Shown here: one piece after another, positions 43,522 through 51,079 of the stretch
Numbering within the stretch: position 1 is the stretch's first letter
Layout: every line of letters starts with the position of its first letter
Assembly: GCA_944377425.1 (NCBI GenBank)
Contig: CALWEX010000064.1
Location: 1 to 55,994, forward strand
Reading direction: 5' to 3'
Length of the DNA: 55,994 nucleotides
From: an uncultured Clostridia bacterium
GTDB lineage: Bacteria > Bacillota > Clostridia > Lachnospirales > Anaerotignaceae
Made by a program: the position numbers and the translations under genes
The notes under the pieces: generated by a model
Database searches by the model: none
The model's input: the letters and a program-made list of their open reading frames with translations, nothing else
What the model was told of the DNA's origin: nothing

Positions 43522-43734
43522 ATGCCTCAGGAAGAATCTGAAAGACTTAAAAGAATAAATGAACTGGCTAAAAAAGCCAAAACTGTAGGCCTTACGGATG
43601 AAGAAAAGGCTGAGCGTGATAAGCTTAGAAAAGAATATTTATTGGATTTCAGAAAAAAAGTACGTGCTCAGATTGAAAGAATAGAGTTTGTTGATGAGAA
43701 CGGAAATAGAACACCTGTAAAAAGAAAACAATAA
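43522..43734 (+). CDS. DUF896 (UPF0291, YnzC-like) protein
   Basis: 70-residue protein with the typical DUF896 pattern: ERLKRINELAKKAKTVGLTDEEKAERDKLRKEYLLDFRKKVRAQIERIEFVD. In B. subtilis the relative YnzC folds as a helical hairpin and its gene is linked to the SOS region; precise role unknown. ATG start with AAGGAGG. Single gene. Confidence 0.9.
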   Translation: MPQEESERLKRINELAKKAKTVGLTDEEKAERDKLRKEYLLDFRKKVRAQIERIEFVDENGNRTPVKRKQ

Positions 43735-43766
43735 AGTATAACTTATTAAAAAACAGAAAATTTATG

Positions 43767-43844
43767 CAGCATAAACTCTTTTTGGTATGGAAATTATATG
43801 TTTAGAATTAATGAAATACCAAAAGGAGTTTTTTGTTTATGCTG
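43767..43844. repeat. Long imperfect inverted repeat
   Basis: CAGCATAAAC at 43767-43776 pairs with GTTTATGCTG at 43835-43844, and CTTTTTGGTAT (43778-43788) with ATACCAAAAGGAG (43816-43828). The arms are interrupted by one A/T-rich bulge and enclose a 27-nt loop. It begins 32 bp after the DUF896 gene stop. It could be a terminator-like RNA fold, a MITE-like remnant or a small RNA; I cannot decide. Confidence 0.5.
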
Positions 43845-43944
43845 GTATTTATTTTTATTGCTATGTACTATTAGTAAATTGTTTTTAAGATGTTGAAATA
43901 TAATTGTAATATATAATTTTTAATTGAAAGTGCTGATATTAAAT

Positions 43945-43992
43945 AAGCCCCAGAATGATTATTTATAAAGTTATATCATTTTGGGGCTTTTA
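43945..43992 (-). terminator. Terminator of the minus-strand hypothetical gene
   Basis: AAGCCCCAGAATGAT (43945-43959) pairs with ATCATTTTGGGGCTT (43975-43989), one G-U pair; T-rich tract after it on the minus strand. Confidence 0.75.
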
Positions 43993-44006
43993 AATTATGT
44001 GTATTA

Positions 44007-44339
44007 TTATTTGTTGTCATTTACTTTAAACCAATACCACTTGTCTTCTATACTAACCATAACTTGGCCGTTTCCATCGTCTTTGGTATAGTAACTGCCT
44101 ATGTTTCCAAAATTTGATTGGCCATTTTCGGATTGTATTTTGTTTTTTTCGACAGAAGATGTTATTTCTCCTTCTACACATCCTGAATCACCCATTGGAC
44201 CTGTTTCTAATGTGCCGTAGTATAGTTTATCATTTATCATTAAAATTCTTTCTTCTGGGTTTACAGTATTTTGATATTTAAAAAAGTAAAAGGCAGCTGC
44301 TGCACAAATACAAAGAACAAATATAAATATCTTTTTCAT
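44007..44339 (-). CDS. Short exported or membrane-anchored protein, unknown
   Basis: 110 residues. N-terminal helix (about 3-20, MKKIFIFVLCICAAAAFYFF) acts as signal anchor; no lipobox with correct spacing. The rest is a small beta-rich extracellular domain (YYGTLETGPMGDSGCVEGEI, GNIGSYYTKDDGNGQVMVSIEDKWYWFKV), a form seen in many short clostridial proteins without known function. ATG start; AGGAGT ribosome-binding site. Confidence 0.75.
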   Translation of the reverse strand: MKKIFIFVLCICAAAAFYFFKYQNTVNPEERILMINDKLYYGTLETGPMGDSGCVEGEITSSVEKNKIQSENGQSNFGNIGSYYTKDDGNGQVMVSIEDKWYWFKVNDNK

Positions 44340-44792
44340 AGGCTTACTCCTAAATTTATATCAGGTATACAGGACGGGTTATAATATATTAGTCATTAAC
44401 AATATGATACACTAATTATGTAGTTTTATCAATTCAACTAAAAATGAAGTTGATTTTTGAATTATGAATATTTGTATTTTTTATAAATAACTAATAGACT
44501 ATTTTAAACATAAAAATACTTTATATAGTAAAAAAAGTACGAAATAATAAATGTATCTTAAAGCGTACATTATGGTTAAAAAATTACTTATAAATTTTAT
44601 GCTTTAATTTTTAATTGTGAATTTATTTTATTATAATTACTTAAAAAATCAACTATCTTATATTATAGTATGAAATTCATAAATTTATAGTATATGCTGT
44701 ATATATACTGAAAAAATATCACAATTTATATATTTTTGATTTATTTTGTTACTGTAAAAATTAATTTTTATTGTGAAAAATTGGCTTTTGTA
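44340..44792. other. AT-rich intergenic stretch upstream of gap
   Basis: About 450 bp with no credible coding frame. It is very AT-rich with several short palindromic patches, for example around 44519-44541 (ACTTTATATAGT). I see no tRNA, riboswitch or repeat array. It separates divergently transcribed genes and ends at the gap promoter. Confidence 0.6.
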
Positions 44793-44821
44793 TTGACATA
44801 AATAATGTTATTTTGTATAGT
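44793..44821 (+). promoter_or_regulatory. Sigma-A promoter of gap
   Basis: Perfect TTGACA (44793-44798), 17-nt spacer, TATAGT (44816-44821); 53 bp before the ATG. Confidence 0.85.
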
Positions 44822-44874
44822 AATCATGTAAGATTAATATCGTAAATTTATTACTGAGAAGGGAAGTTTTTTAA

Positions 44875-45903
44875 ATGGCTATTAAAGTTGGCATTAATGG
44901 TTTTGGAAGAATAGGAAGGGTTGTTTTCAGAATACTTATGGAAAGACCTGAAGAATTTCAGCTTTGCGGCATAAACCTTAGAAACGCCAATGTTGAAGAC
45001 ATGATTTATATGATTAAATACGATTCTGTTTTCGGCAGATTTAACGGCAAGCTTGAACCGGCAGAAGACGGAATTATAGCTAATGGTAAAAAAATAATGG
45101 TTTATTCTGAAAGTGATGCAGCTAACATTGATTGGACTAAATGCGGAGCTGAATACGTAATAGAATCAACAGGTGTTTACAATACAACTGAAAAAGCTTA
45201 TGTACATATTAACGGCGGTGCTAAAAAAGTTATAATTTCTGCACCTTCAAAAGATAAAGTTACACCTACATTTGTTATGGGCGTAAATCATACAACTTAT
45301 AAGCCTGAATACAAAGTAGTATCAAACGCATCATGCACAACTAACTGCCTTGCTCCTCTTACTAAAGTAATTCAGGATAAGTTCGGTATAGAGCAGGCGC
45401 TTATGTCAACAATACATTCAGCTACTGCAAAACAGAAAGCAGTTGATGCAAGAGCCGGAAGAGATAGAAGAACAGGCAGAAGCGTATTTAATAACATAAT
45501 ACCTTCAACAACAGGCGCTGCTAAAGCATGTGCAGAGGTAATTCCTGAGCTTGCAGGCAAGATTACAGGTATGTCATTTAGAGTACCTGCTAATGATGTT
45601 TCTGTTGTTGACCTTACAGCAAGACTTTCAGTAAATACTACATATGAAGAAATATGCAAAGCCGTTAAAGAAGCTTCTGAAACATATATGAAAGGCATTA
45701 TTGACTATACAAACGATGACGTTGTTTCATCAGATATGAGAGGCGAAACAAATACTTGTATTTTTGATGAAAAAGCAGGTGTTATGCTTGACTCAAACTT
45801 TGTTAAGTTAATTGCATGGTACGACAATGAGTGGGGCTATTCAGCAAAGCTTGTAGAGCTTATAGAATACATGTATAAACAGGATACAGCCGCAGGAATT
45901 TGA
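44875..45903 (+). CDS. gap: Glyceraldehyde-3-phosphate dehydrogenase
   Basis: 342-residue glycolytic enzyme. Rossmann motif KVGINGFGRIGRV at the N terminus; catalytic Cys154 in SNASCTTNCLAPL; STIHSATAKQKAVD, GRSVFNNIIPSTTGAAKA and VDLTARL are family features, and WYDNEWGYS closes the active site region. ATG start with GAGAAGGGAAG. Monocistronic with a strong promoter, as expected for a highly expressed gene; the codon use (CTT, ACA) also differs little from ppdK, the other glycolytic gene here. Confidence 0.97.
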   Translation: MAIKVGINGFGRIGRVVFRILMERPEEFQLCGINLRNANVEDMIYMIKYDSVFGRFNGKLEPAEDGIIANGKKIMVYSESDAANIDWTKCGAEYVIESTGVYNTTEKAYVHINGGAKKVIISAPSKDKVTPTFVMGVNHTTYKPEYKVVSNASCTTNCLAPLTKVIQDKFGIEQALMSTIHSATAKQKAVDARAGRDRRTGRSVFNNIIPSTTGAAKACAEVIPELAGKITGMSFRVPANDVSVVDLTARLSVNTTYEEICKAVKEASETYMKGIIDYTNDDVVSSDMRGETNTCIFDEKAGVMLDSNFVKLIAWYDNEWGYSAKLVELIEYMYKQDTAAGI

Positions 45904-45924
45904 TTATTAATTAATAATGAAACA

Positions 45925-45957
45925 AAAAAGCCATAACTATATGTTAAGGCTTTTTGT
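45925..45957 (+). terminator. Terminator of gap
   Basis: AAAAAGCC (45925-45932) with GGCTTTTT (45948-45955), inner TAAC/GTTA pairing. Confidence 0.85.
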
Positions 45958-46108
45958 ATATAACTATATAATTGTTTAAATGTTTATAAGTGATATACTT
46001 ATTTATATATTTTTTTACTATAAATTATAAGAGAATAAAAACCTATATGTGGTTTTTATATATTTTAAGTTACTAAAGATAAAATGCTTTTTCACAGGAG
46101 GCGGTTAA

Positions 46109-47182
46109 ATGCGCACAATGGGGTACGACTTTAATATTGAAGTACGTAATTTAAGTCTTAAGGAGTATACTGTTTTTGATTATTTAAGGGGGTATAACTG
46201 TATATTTCTTGACAGCGGCAGAAGCTGTATTAAGATACTTTGTCAGCTTATAAAAAATAAAGAAATACTTGCACCGGCTTTTTCTTGCTTTTCGGTTATT
46301 TATGGCTTTACAGAAGGTGTTAAGCCTGTTTTTTATGCCGTAAATGATGATTTTAGTATTGATTTTGAAGATTTGGAAAGTAAAATTACAAAAAACACAG
46401 CAGCTATATACATAACAAACTATTTTGGCCACTTTTTAAGTGATGAGGACGCTGAAAAAATCAACAAAATTAAAAAGGAATATAACCTTATTGTAATTGA
46501 GGATAACACTCAAAGCCTTTTTTCTGGTGAGCTTAAGGTAGGTGACTACGCTCTTTCATCTATAAGAAAATGGTTTCCCGTTCCTGATGGCGGTGTTATA
46601 TATTCCGACAACTCATTGTCAACAATAGACTTAAGGGGGCTTGTTAAAGACAGCAAACAATGTGATAAGCTTTATCCGCAGATACTTAAAGCAATGGTTG
46701 TAAAAGATATGCTTGATTTTCCTGTAAGTAAAATAGCCGATTTATTTTCCCAGGTAGAGGAACAGCTGAATAATTATGCCGATAACGGCGAAATTTTCCT
46801 TATGAATGATTTTACTCAGTTTATATACAGATGCAACAGTGTACCGCCTATGATTAAAAAACGGCAGGATAATGAGCGCTATTTAAGAACTCTTATTGAT
46901 TCTCCTTATTTAAGACAGGCAATTCCAGTTAGAGAAAAAAATGAGTGCCCGTTTAATATGCCTATGTATTGTACTCATAGGGATGAGATGTGGAATTATT
47001 TAGTAGAAAAATTCAGTATATATCCGTCTGTTTTGTGGCGTTCGTATTTGTATGACCCAGTTAATAAAATTGGAGCTACAAGCAGAATGGGTAAAGAAAT
47101 TATATCTTTTCCTATAGACCAAAGATATGGTAAGGAAGATATGGAGTATATGGCAGAGGCTATAAACAGTTTTAGAATATAG
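46109..47182 (+). CDS. DegT/DnrJ/EryC1/StrS-family aminotransferase-like protein
   Basis: 357 residues of the PLP-dependent fold I family. Candidate PLP-binding Lys154 in SSIRKWFPVPDGGVIYSD, and Asp132 in VIEDNTQSLF, which would bind the pyridine nitrogen; ILAPAFSCFSVIYGF and ITNYFGHFL are also family-like. Members aminate keto-sugars for surface polysaccharide or antibiotics, yet no sugar-nucleotide genes are adjacent and the C-terminal part is unusual, so the substrate is open. ATG start with CAGGAGGCGG. Stand-alone between gap and the CLC gene. Confidence 0.8.
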   Translation: MRTMGYDFNIEVRNLSLKEYTVFDYLRGYNCIFLDSGRSCIKILCQLIKNKEILAPAFSCFSVIYGFTEGVKPVFYAVNDDFSIDFEDLESKITKNTAAIYITNYFGHFLSDEDAEKINKIKKEYNLIVIEDNTQSLFSGELKVGDYALSSIRKWFPVPDGGVIYSDNSLSTIDLRGLVKDSKQCDKLYPQILKAMVVKDMLDFPVSKIADLFSQVEEQLNNYADNGEIFLMNDFTQFIYRCNSVPPMIKKRQDNERYLRTLIDSPYLRQAIPVREKNECPFNMPMYCTHRDEMWNYLVEKFSIYPSVLWRSYLYDPVNKIGATSRMGKEIISFPIDQRYGKEDMEYMAEAINSFRI

Positions 47183-47199
47183 TTTATTTAATAATAGTT

Positions 47200-47227
47200 A
47201 AGGCAGGGAAATATACCTGCCTTTTAT
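47200..47227 (+). terminator. Terminator after the aminotransferase gene
   Basis: AAGGCAGG (47200-47207) with CCTGCCTT (47216-47223), 8-nt loop, TTTT. Confidence 0.85.
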
Positions 47228-47373
47228 ATTTATAATATTGCATATTAAAAATGCGACTAAGTGTTAAAACAGAAAACCATTTATTGAAAGAAAATAAATA
47301 TTGTGTTAATATTAAATAGAGATTTTAATTTGTTTTTAATGTATTTTTAATTAGTTTTATTGGAGGGGTTTTC

Positions 47374-48600
47374 TTGTTCGGCGATATGAAGGCATTTTTA
47401 AAATGGACTTTAATTGCTGTTATAGTTGGCATGATAGTTGGCTTTGTAGGAACTGGATTTCACTATGCAGTTGAATTTGCTACAGAGTTAAGGCATACTT
47501 TTCCAGCTCTCATACTTATTTTGCCTTTTGGTGGAGTATATATAGCGTGGATATATAAAATATGTGGAGCTGAAAACCATGGCGGAACAAACCTTGTTAT
47601 TGATACTGTAAGGGAAAACAAGACTGTGCCTATTGTAACTGTACCTATTATTTTTGTTGGAACTGTTATAACTCATCTTTGCGGCGGTTCTTCTGGAAGG
47701 GAAGGTGCGGCACTTCAAATAGGCAGCAGCATATCCCATGCAGTGGGGGAAGCCATTAATTTAGATGAAAAAGACATGCATATTATGACTATGTGCGGTA
47801 TGTCAGCTGCTTTTGCAGCACTTTTTGGTACGCCAGTAACTGCGGCTGTATTTTCTATTGAGGTAGTAAGTATTGGAATTATGCATTTTTCAGCCTTAGT
47901 GCCTTGCGTTATATCTTCATTATCGGCGTTGCTAGTAGCCGAGCTGTTTTTTGTATCACCAACTCATTTTACAATTTTGAAATATTGTGAATTTAATCCT
48001 TCCAACATTATAAGGGTTATAGCTTTGTCTATAATGTGTGCATTTGTAAGTATATTTTTTTGCATGGTAATGAAAAAAGTATCAGCATTATATAAAAAAT
48101 ACCTGCCTAATCAATTTTTAAAAGCCATAGTTGGCGGTATAATAGTAATTGTGCTTACTTTTATTGTAGGAAATTATGATTATAACGGCGCAGGAATGGA
48201 GATTATAGAAAGTGCTTTCCATACGGATATGGTATGGTATGCTTTTTTGCTTAAAATAATATTTACTGCATTTACTTTGGGTGCAGGATTTAAAGGCGGA
48301 GAAATTGTGCCAACTTTCTTTACTGGTGCGGCATTTGGTAATGTTGCATCAAAACTTGTGGGTTTAAATTCTTCATTTGGTACTGGTATAGGTTTAATAT
48401 GCCTGTTTTGCGGCGTTACAAATTGCCCATTAACATCCATGGTGCTTTCTGTTGAGCTCTTTGGTTCTTTGGGTCTTCCATTTTTTGCTATAGCCTGTGC
48501 TACAAGCTATATGCTTTCTGGTTATATAGGTTTATACAGTGAGCAGAAAATTGTATATTCCAAAACAAAAGCTGAATTTATTGATAAAAAAGCTAAGTAA
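47374..48600 (+). CDS. CLC-family anion transporter, possibly of the fluoride/proton type
   Basis: 408 residues with about ten to twelve membrane helices. The gating Glu is in GSSGREGAALQIG; GGEIVPTFFTGAAFGN is the second ion-binding segment, and SAAFAALFGTPVTAAVFSIE the helix-turn region. In place of the GSGIP filter of Cl transporters there is a GGTNLVIDTV segment, which resembles the GNNL pattern I recall from CLC-F fluoride exporters; this is a recollection, not a search. No regulatory CBS domains. The TTG start follows GGAGGGG. Own terminator at both sides; no fluoride riboswitch upstream. Confidence 0.85.
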   Translation: MFGDMKAFLKWTLIAVIVGMIVGFVGTGFHYAVEFATELRHTFPALILILPFGGVYIAWIYKICGAENHGGTNLVIDTVRENKTVPIVTVPIIFVGTVITHLCGGSSGREGAALQIGSSISHAVGEAINLDEKDMHIMTMCGMSAAFAALFGTPVTAAVFSIEVVSIGIMHFSALVPCVISSLSALLVAELFFVSPTHFTILKYCEFNPSNIIRVIALSIMCAFVSIFFCMVMKKVSALYKKYLPNQFLKAIVGGIIVIVLTFIVGNYDYNGAGMEIIESAFHTDMVWYAFLLKIIFTAFTLGAGFKGGEIVPTFFTGAAFGNVASKLVGLNSSFGTGIGLICLFCGVTNCPLTSMVLSVELFGSLGLPFFAIACATSYMLSGYIGLYSEQKIVYSKTKAEFIDKKAK

Positions 48601-48629
48601 AAACACGATATATTATATCGTGTTTTTAT
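48601..48629 (+). terminator. Terminator of the CLC gene
   Basis: AAACACGATA (48601-48610) with TATCGTGTTT (48616-48625), perfect 10-bp stem, T-run; directly at the stop codon. Confidence 0.9.
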
Positions 48630-48820
48630 TGTTTGCGTATTAATTAGATAAAGTGAAATATACAAAAAATGCATATAATTTATTTTACACTATATGTTAA
48701 ATTTATGTAAAATATTTGTAAAATTTTAGTACATTTTGGGAACTATATTAATTGTTGGATATTAAAAAAAATGATATACTTTTTTATCGGAAGCAGCTGA
48801 TTACAAAAGGAGACAAAAAA

Positions 48821-50593
48821 ATGAGCCTAATTTCTGTTTTACCCTTATTTGCCGGTATAGGTCTTTTTCTTTTCGGTATGAGTGTGCTGGGAGCAGCTCT
48901 TGAAAAGATAGCAGGAGCCAGCCTTGAAAAAATGCTTGAAAAACTTACAAGCAGCAGAGCTAAAGGAGTATTTTTAGGTACTGCTGTTACTGGAATAATT
49001 CAAAGCTCTTCAGCTACTACAATTATGGTTGTTGGTCTTATAAACGCTGGTATAATGAAGCTTTCAAATGCTGTGCCGGTGGTTATGGGAGCAAACATAG
49101 GTACAACAGTAACGGGACAAATTTTAAGGCTTGGAGATATAGGAGAAAGCGGACTAATACTTTCTCTTTTAAAGCCTTCCTCATTTGGCCCTATACTTAT
49201 AGGAATAGGAGCGGCGTTATTTGTTTTTTCAAAAGCAAAAAAGAAAAAAGATATTGGAACCATAATGCTTGGTTTGGGTATGATATTCTTTGGCATGAAT
49301 ACAATGGAAACAACTCTATCGCCACTTAAAGACATGCCGGAATTTACTAATTTGTTTTTTATATTCTCTAATCCAGTTTTCGGCATACTTTTAGGTATGA
49401 TAATGACTGCGGTGCTCCAAAGTTCATCTGCTTCTGTAGGTATTCTTCAGGCTTTATCATCAACAGGAGCTATTACATATTCAACAGCTGTGCCTGTAAT
49501 ACTTGGGCAGAATGTAGGAAAGTGCATTACAGTTGTTTTGGCCAGTATAGGCTCAAAGAGAGATGCCAAAAGAGTTGTATTTATTGATGTTTTAAATAAT
49601 GTTATAGGTATGGCGCTGTTCTTTTGCGTAATTTACGGCCTTAACTCTATAGTGCATTTTGATTTTTGGGATACTGTTGTAAACAGGGGAGATATAGCGA
49701 ATTTCCATACATTATTCAATATTATTACCACATGCGCTCTTTTACCTTTTATAAATATTCTTATAAGAATTTCAAACAAGGCAATTAAAAGTGATGATGT
49801 ATCAGTGGAAGAAAAAGACCTTGCACTTCTTGACGACCTTCTGCTTAAAACACCTAACCTTGCAGTAGAGCAGGCAAGAAAAGTTATAAACTCAATGGCT
49901 GTACTTGCGTTAAAGAATTTAAAACGTTCTATTTCACTTTTTGATGACTATTCAGAAAAGAAGTTTGCCAAGGTTGAAAGAGATGAAAACCTTATAGACC
50001 GATTTGAAACAGCTTTAGGCAACTATCTTTTAAAAATAACAGCGGCAGATATTAACGAAACAAGTAATGACCTTGTGGTAGAAATGCTTCATAGTGTAAG
50101 CGATTTTGAAAGAATATCAGACCATTGCATGAATGTTGCAGAAGTTGCTAAAAGAAATTTTGAAAACGAAATAAAATTTTCTGACGAAGGAAAGAAAGAA
50201 TTAAAAATAATAGGGGACGCAGTAACAGAAATACTTACTATGGCTGTTGAGGCCTATTCCAAAAGAGATTTGGAAACAGCACTTAATATTGAACCTTTGG
50301 AGCAGGTTATTGACTCAATTAATTTTACTTTAAAGGATACCCATATAAAAAGGCTTTGTGAAGGTACATGCAGTGTTGAAGGTGGCATATCTCTTTTGGA
50401 ACTGCTTACAAGCCTTGAAAGAATATCAGACCATTGTTCCAATATAGCTATATATATTTTGCAGGCATTGGAAAAAGGTAAACCAGACTTAAATAATATA
50501 CATAGTTTAACAGACAGGCTTCATAATGAGCCTACAATGGAGTATGAAAAAATGTATGAGTTTTATCAGGATAAATATAAAGTAAATATGTGA
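48821..50593 (+). CDS. Na/Pi-cotransporter II-related protein with PhoU-like C-terminal domain
   Basis: 590 residues. Two inverted Na/Pi-cotransport repeats with the hallmark QSSSA motifs: GIIQSSSATTIMVVGLINAG and TAVLQSSSASVGILQALS; MGANIGTTVTG and LGQNVGKCIT belong to the same repeats. Residues about 340-590 form PhoU-like helical bundles (SDFERISDHCMNVAEVA and LERISDHCSNIAIYI). Probably imports phosphate with sodium, or acts with a Pst/PhoU control system. The frame is open from 48752, but AAAAGGAGA directly before ATG 48821 fixes the start and gives the typical N terminus. Confidence 0.92.
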   Translation: MSLISVLPLFAGIGLFLFGMSVLGAALEKIAGASLEKMLEKLTSSRAKGVFLGTAVTGIIQSSSATTIMVVGLINAGIMKLSNAVPVVMGANIGTTVTGQILRLGDIGESGLILSLLKPSSFGPILIGIGAALFVFSKAKKKKDIGTIMLGLGMIFFGMNTMETTLSPLKDMPEFTNLFFIFSNPVFGILLGMIMTAVLQSSSASVGILQALSSTGAITYSTAVPVILGQNVGKCITVVLASIGSKRDAKRVVFIDVLNNVIGMALFFCVIYGLNSIVHFDFWDTVVNRGDIANFHTLFNIITTCALLPFINILIRISNKAIKSDDVSVEEKDLALLDDLLLKTPNLAVEQARKVINSMAVLALKNLKRSISLFDDYSEKKFAKVERDENLIDRFETALGNYLLKITAADINETSNDLVVEMLHSVSDFERISDHCMNVAEVAKRNFENEIKFSDEGKKELKIIGDAVTEILTMAVEAYSKRDLETALNIEPLEQVIDSINFTLKDTHIKRLCEGTCSVEGGISLLELLTSLERISDHCSNIAIYILQALEKGKPDLNNIHSLTDRLHNEPTMEYEKMYEFYQDKYKVNM

Positions 50594-50610
50594 AATATAT
50601 CGTAATGTGA

Positions 50611-50648
50611 AACGGAAAGAATTATATATTGGTTCTTTCCGTTTTTTT
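50611..50648 (+). terminator. Terminator of the Na/Pi transporter gene
   Basis: 11-bp stem AACGGAAAGAA (50611-50621) with TTCTTTCCGTT (50633-50643), T-run. Confidence 0.9.
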
Positions 50649-50946
50649 ATATTAATTTGTAAATTAAATTGGTTAAAAAAAGAACATAATTCATTGGTTA
50701 AGACAATACAATAATGAATGTATTTTACCGTACAAGCTGAGTATAGTTAAAAAACATACGATTTTTTATAATTGTTTAGTTAAAAAATTACTGAATTGAT
50801 ATGAAAAAAATAATGTAAAATAATTCATAAATTTTATACTATATTGTCGGATAATAAACTGGTTTATAGGTATTTATTAAGTTTTTTCAACTGTTTTTAT
50901 GAATTGCTTGATGTAAAAAATATTTAAAATTTTATTGATTTGCATA
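50649..50946. other. AT-rich intergenic DNA upstream of ppdK
   Basis: About 300 bp without a credible gene or RNA structure. Only very AT-rich sequence with runs of A and T is seen, ending at the ppdK promoter. Confidence 0.6.
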
Positions 50947-50975
50947 TTGCTATTATTAGAAGATAATGTTATACT
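50947..50975 (+). promoter_or_regulatory. Candidate sigma-A promoter of ppdK
   Basis: TTGCTA (50947-50952), 17-nt spacer, TATACT (50970-50975); it would give a leader of about 98 nt. Confidence 0.5.
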
Positions 50976-51079
50976 TTATTTTGTAATTATAAATCGCAGT
51001 TTTATTACTTTATAAAAAGATAAAAATAGAAGTGTTTTTACCTTGAATATTCTGTGAATATAGAAACGGAGTGGGTGTT

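Noticed and set aside
44140..44160. 0A-box-like TTCGACA within the minus-strand hypothetical gene
   Set aside because: Inside the coding part and not near a start site.
44340..44792. Small RNA or riboswitch upstream of gap
   Set aside because: Only weak AT-rich palindromes; no stable GC-containing stem.
47183..47373. Fluoride riboswitch upstream of the CLC gene
   Set aside because: The stretch contains a plain terminator and AT-rich DNA. I could not find the GGNGAUGG start or the pseudoknot segments.
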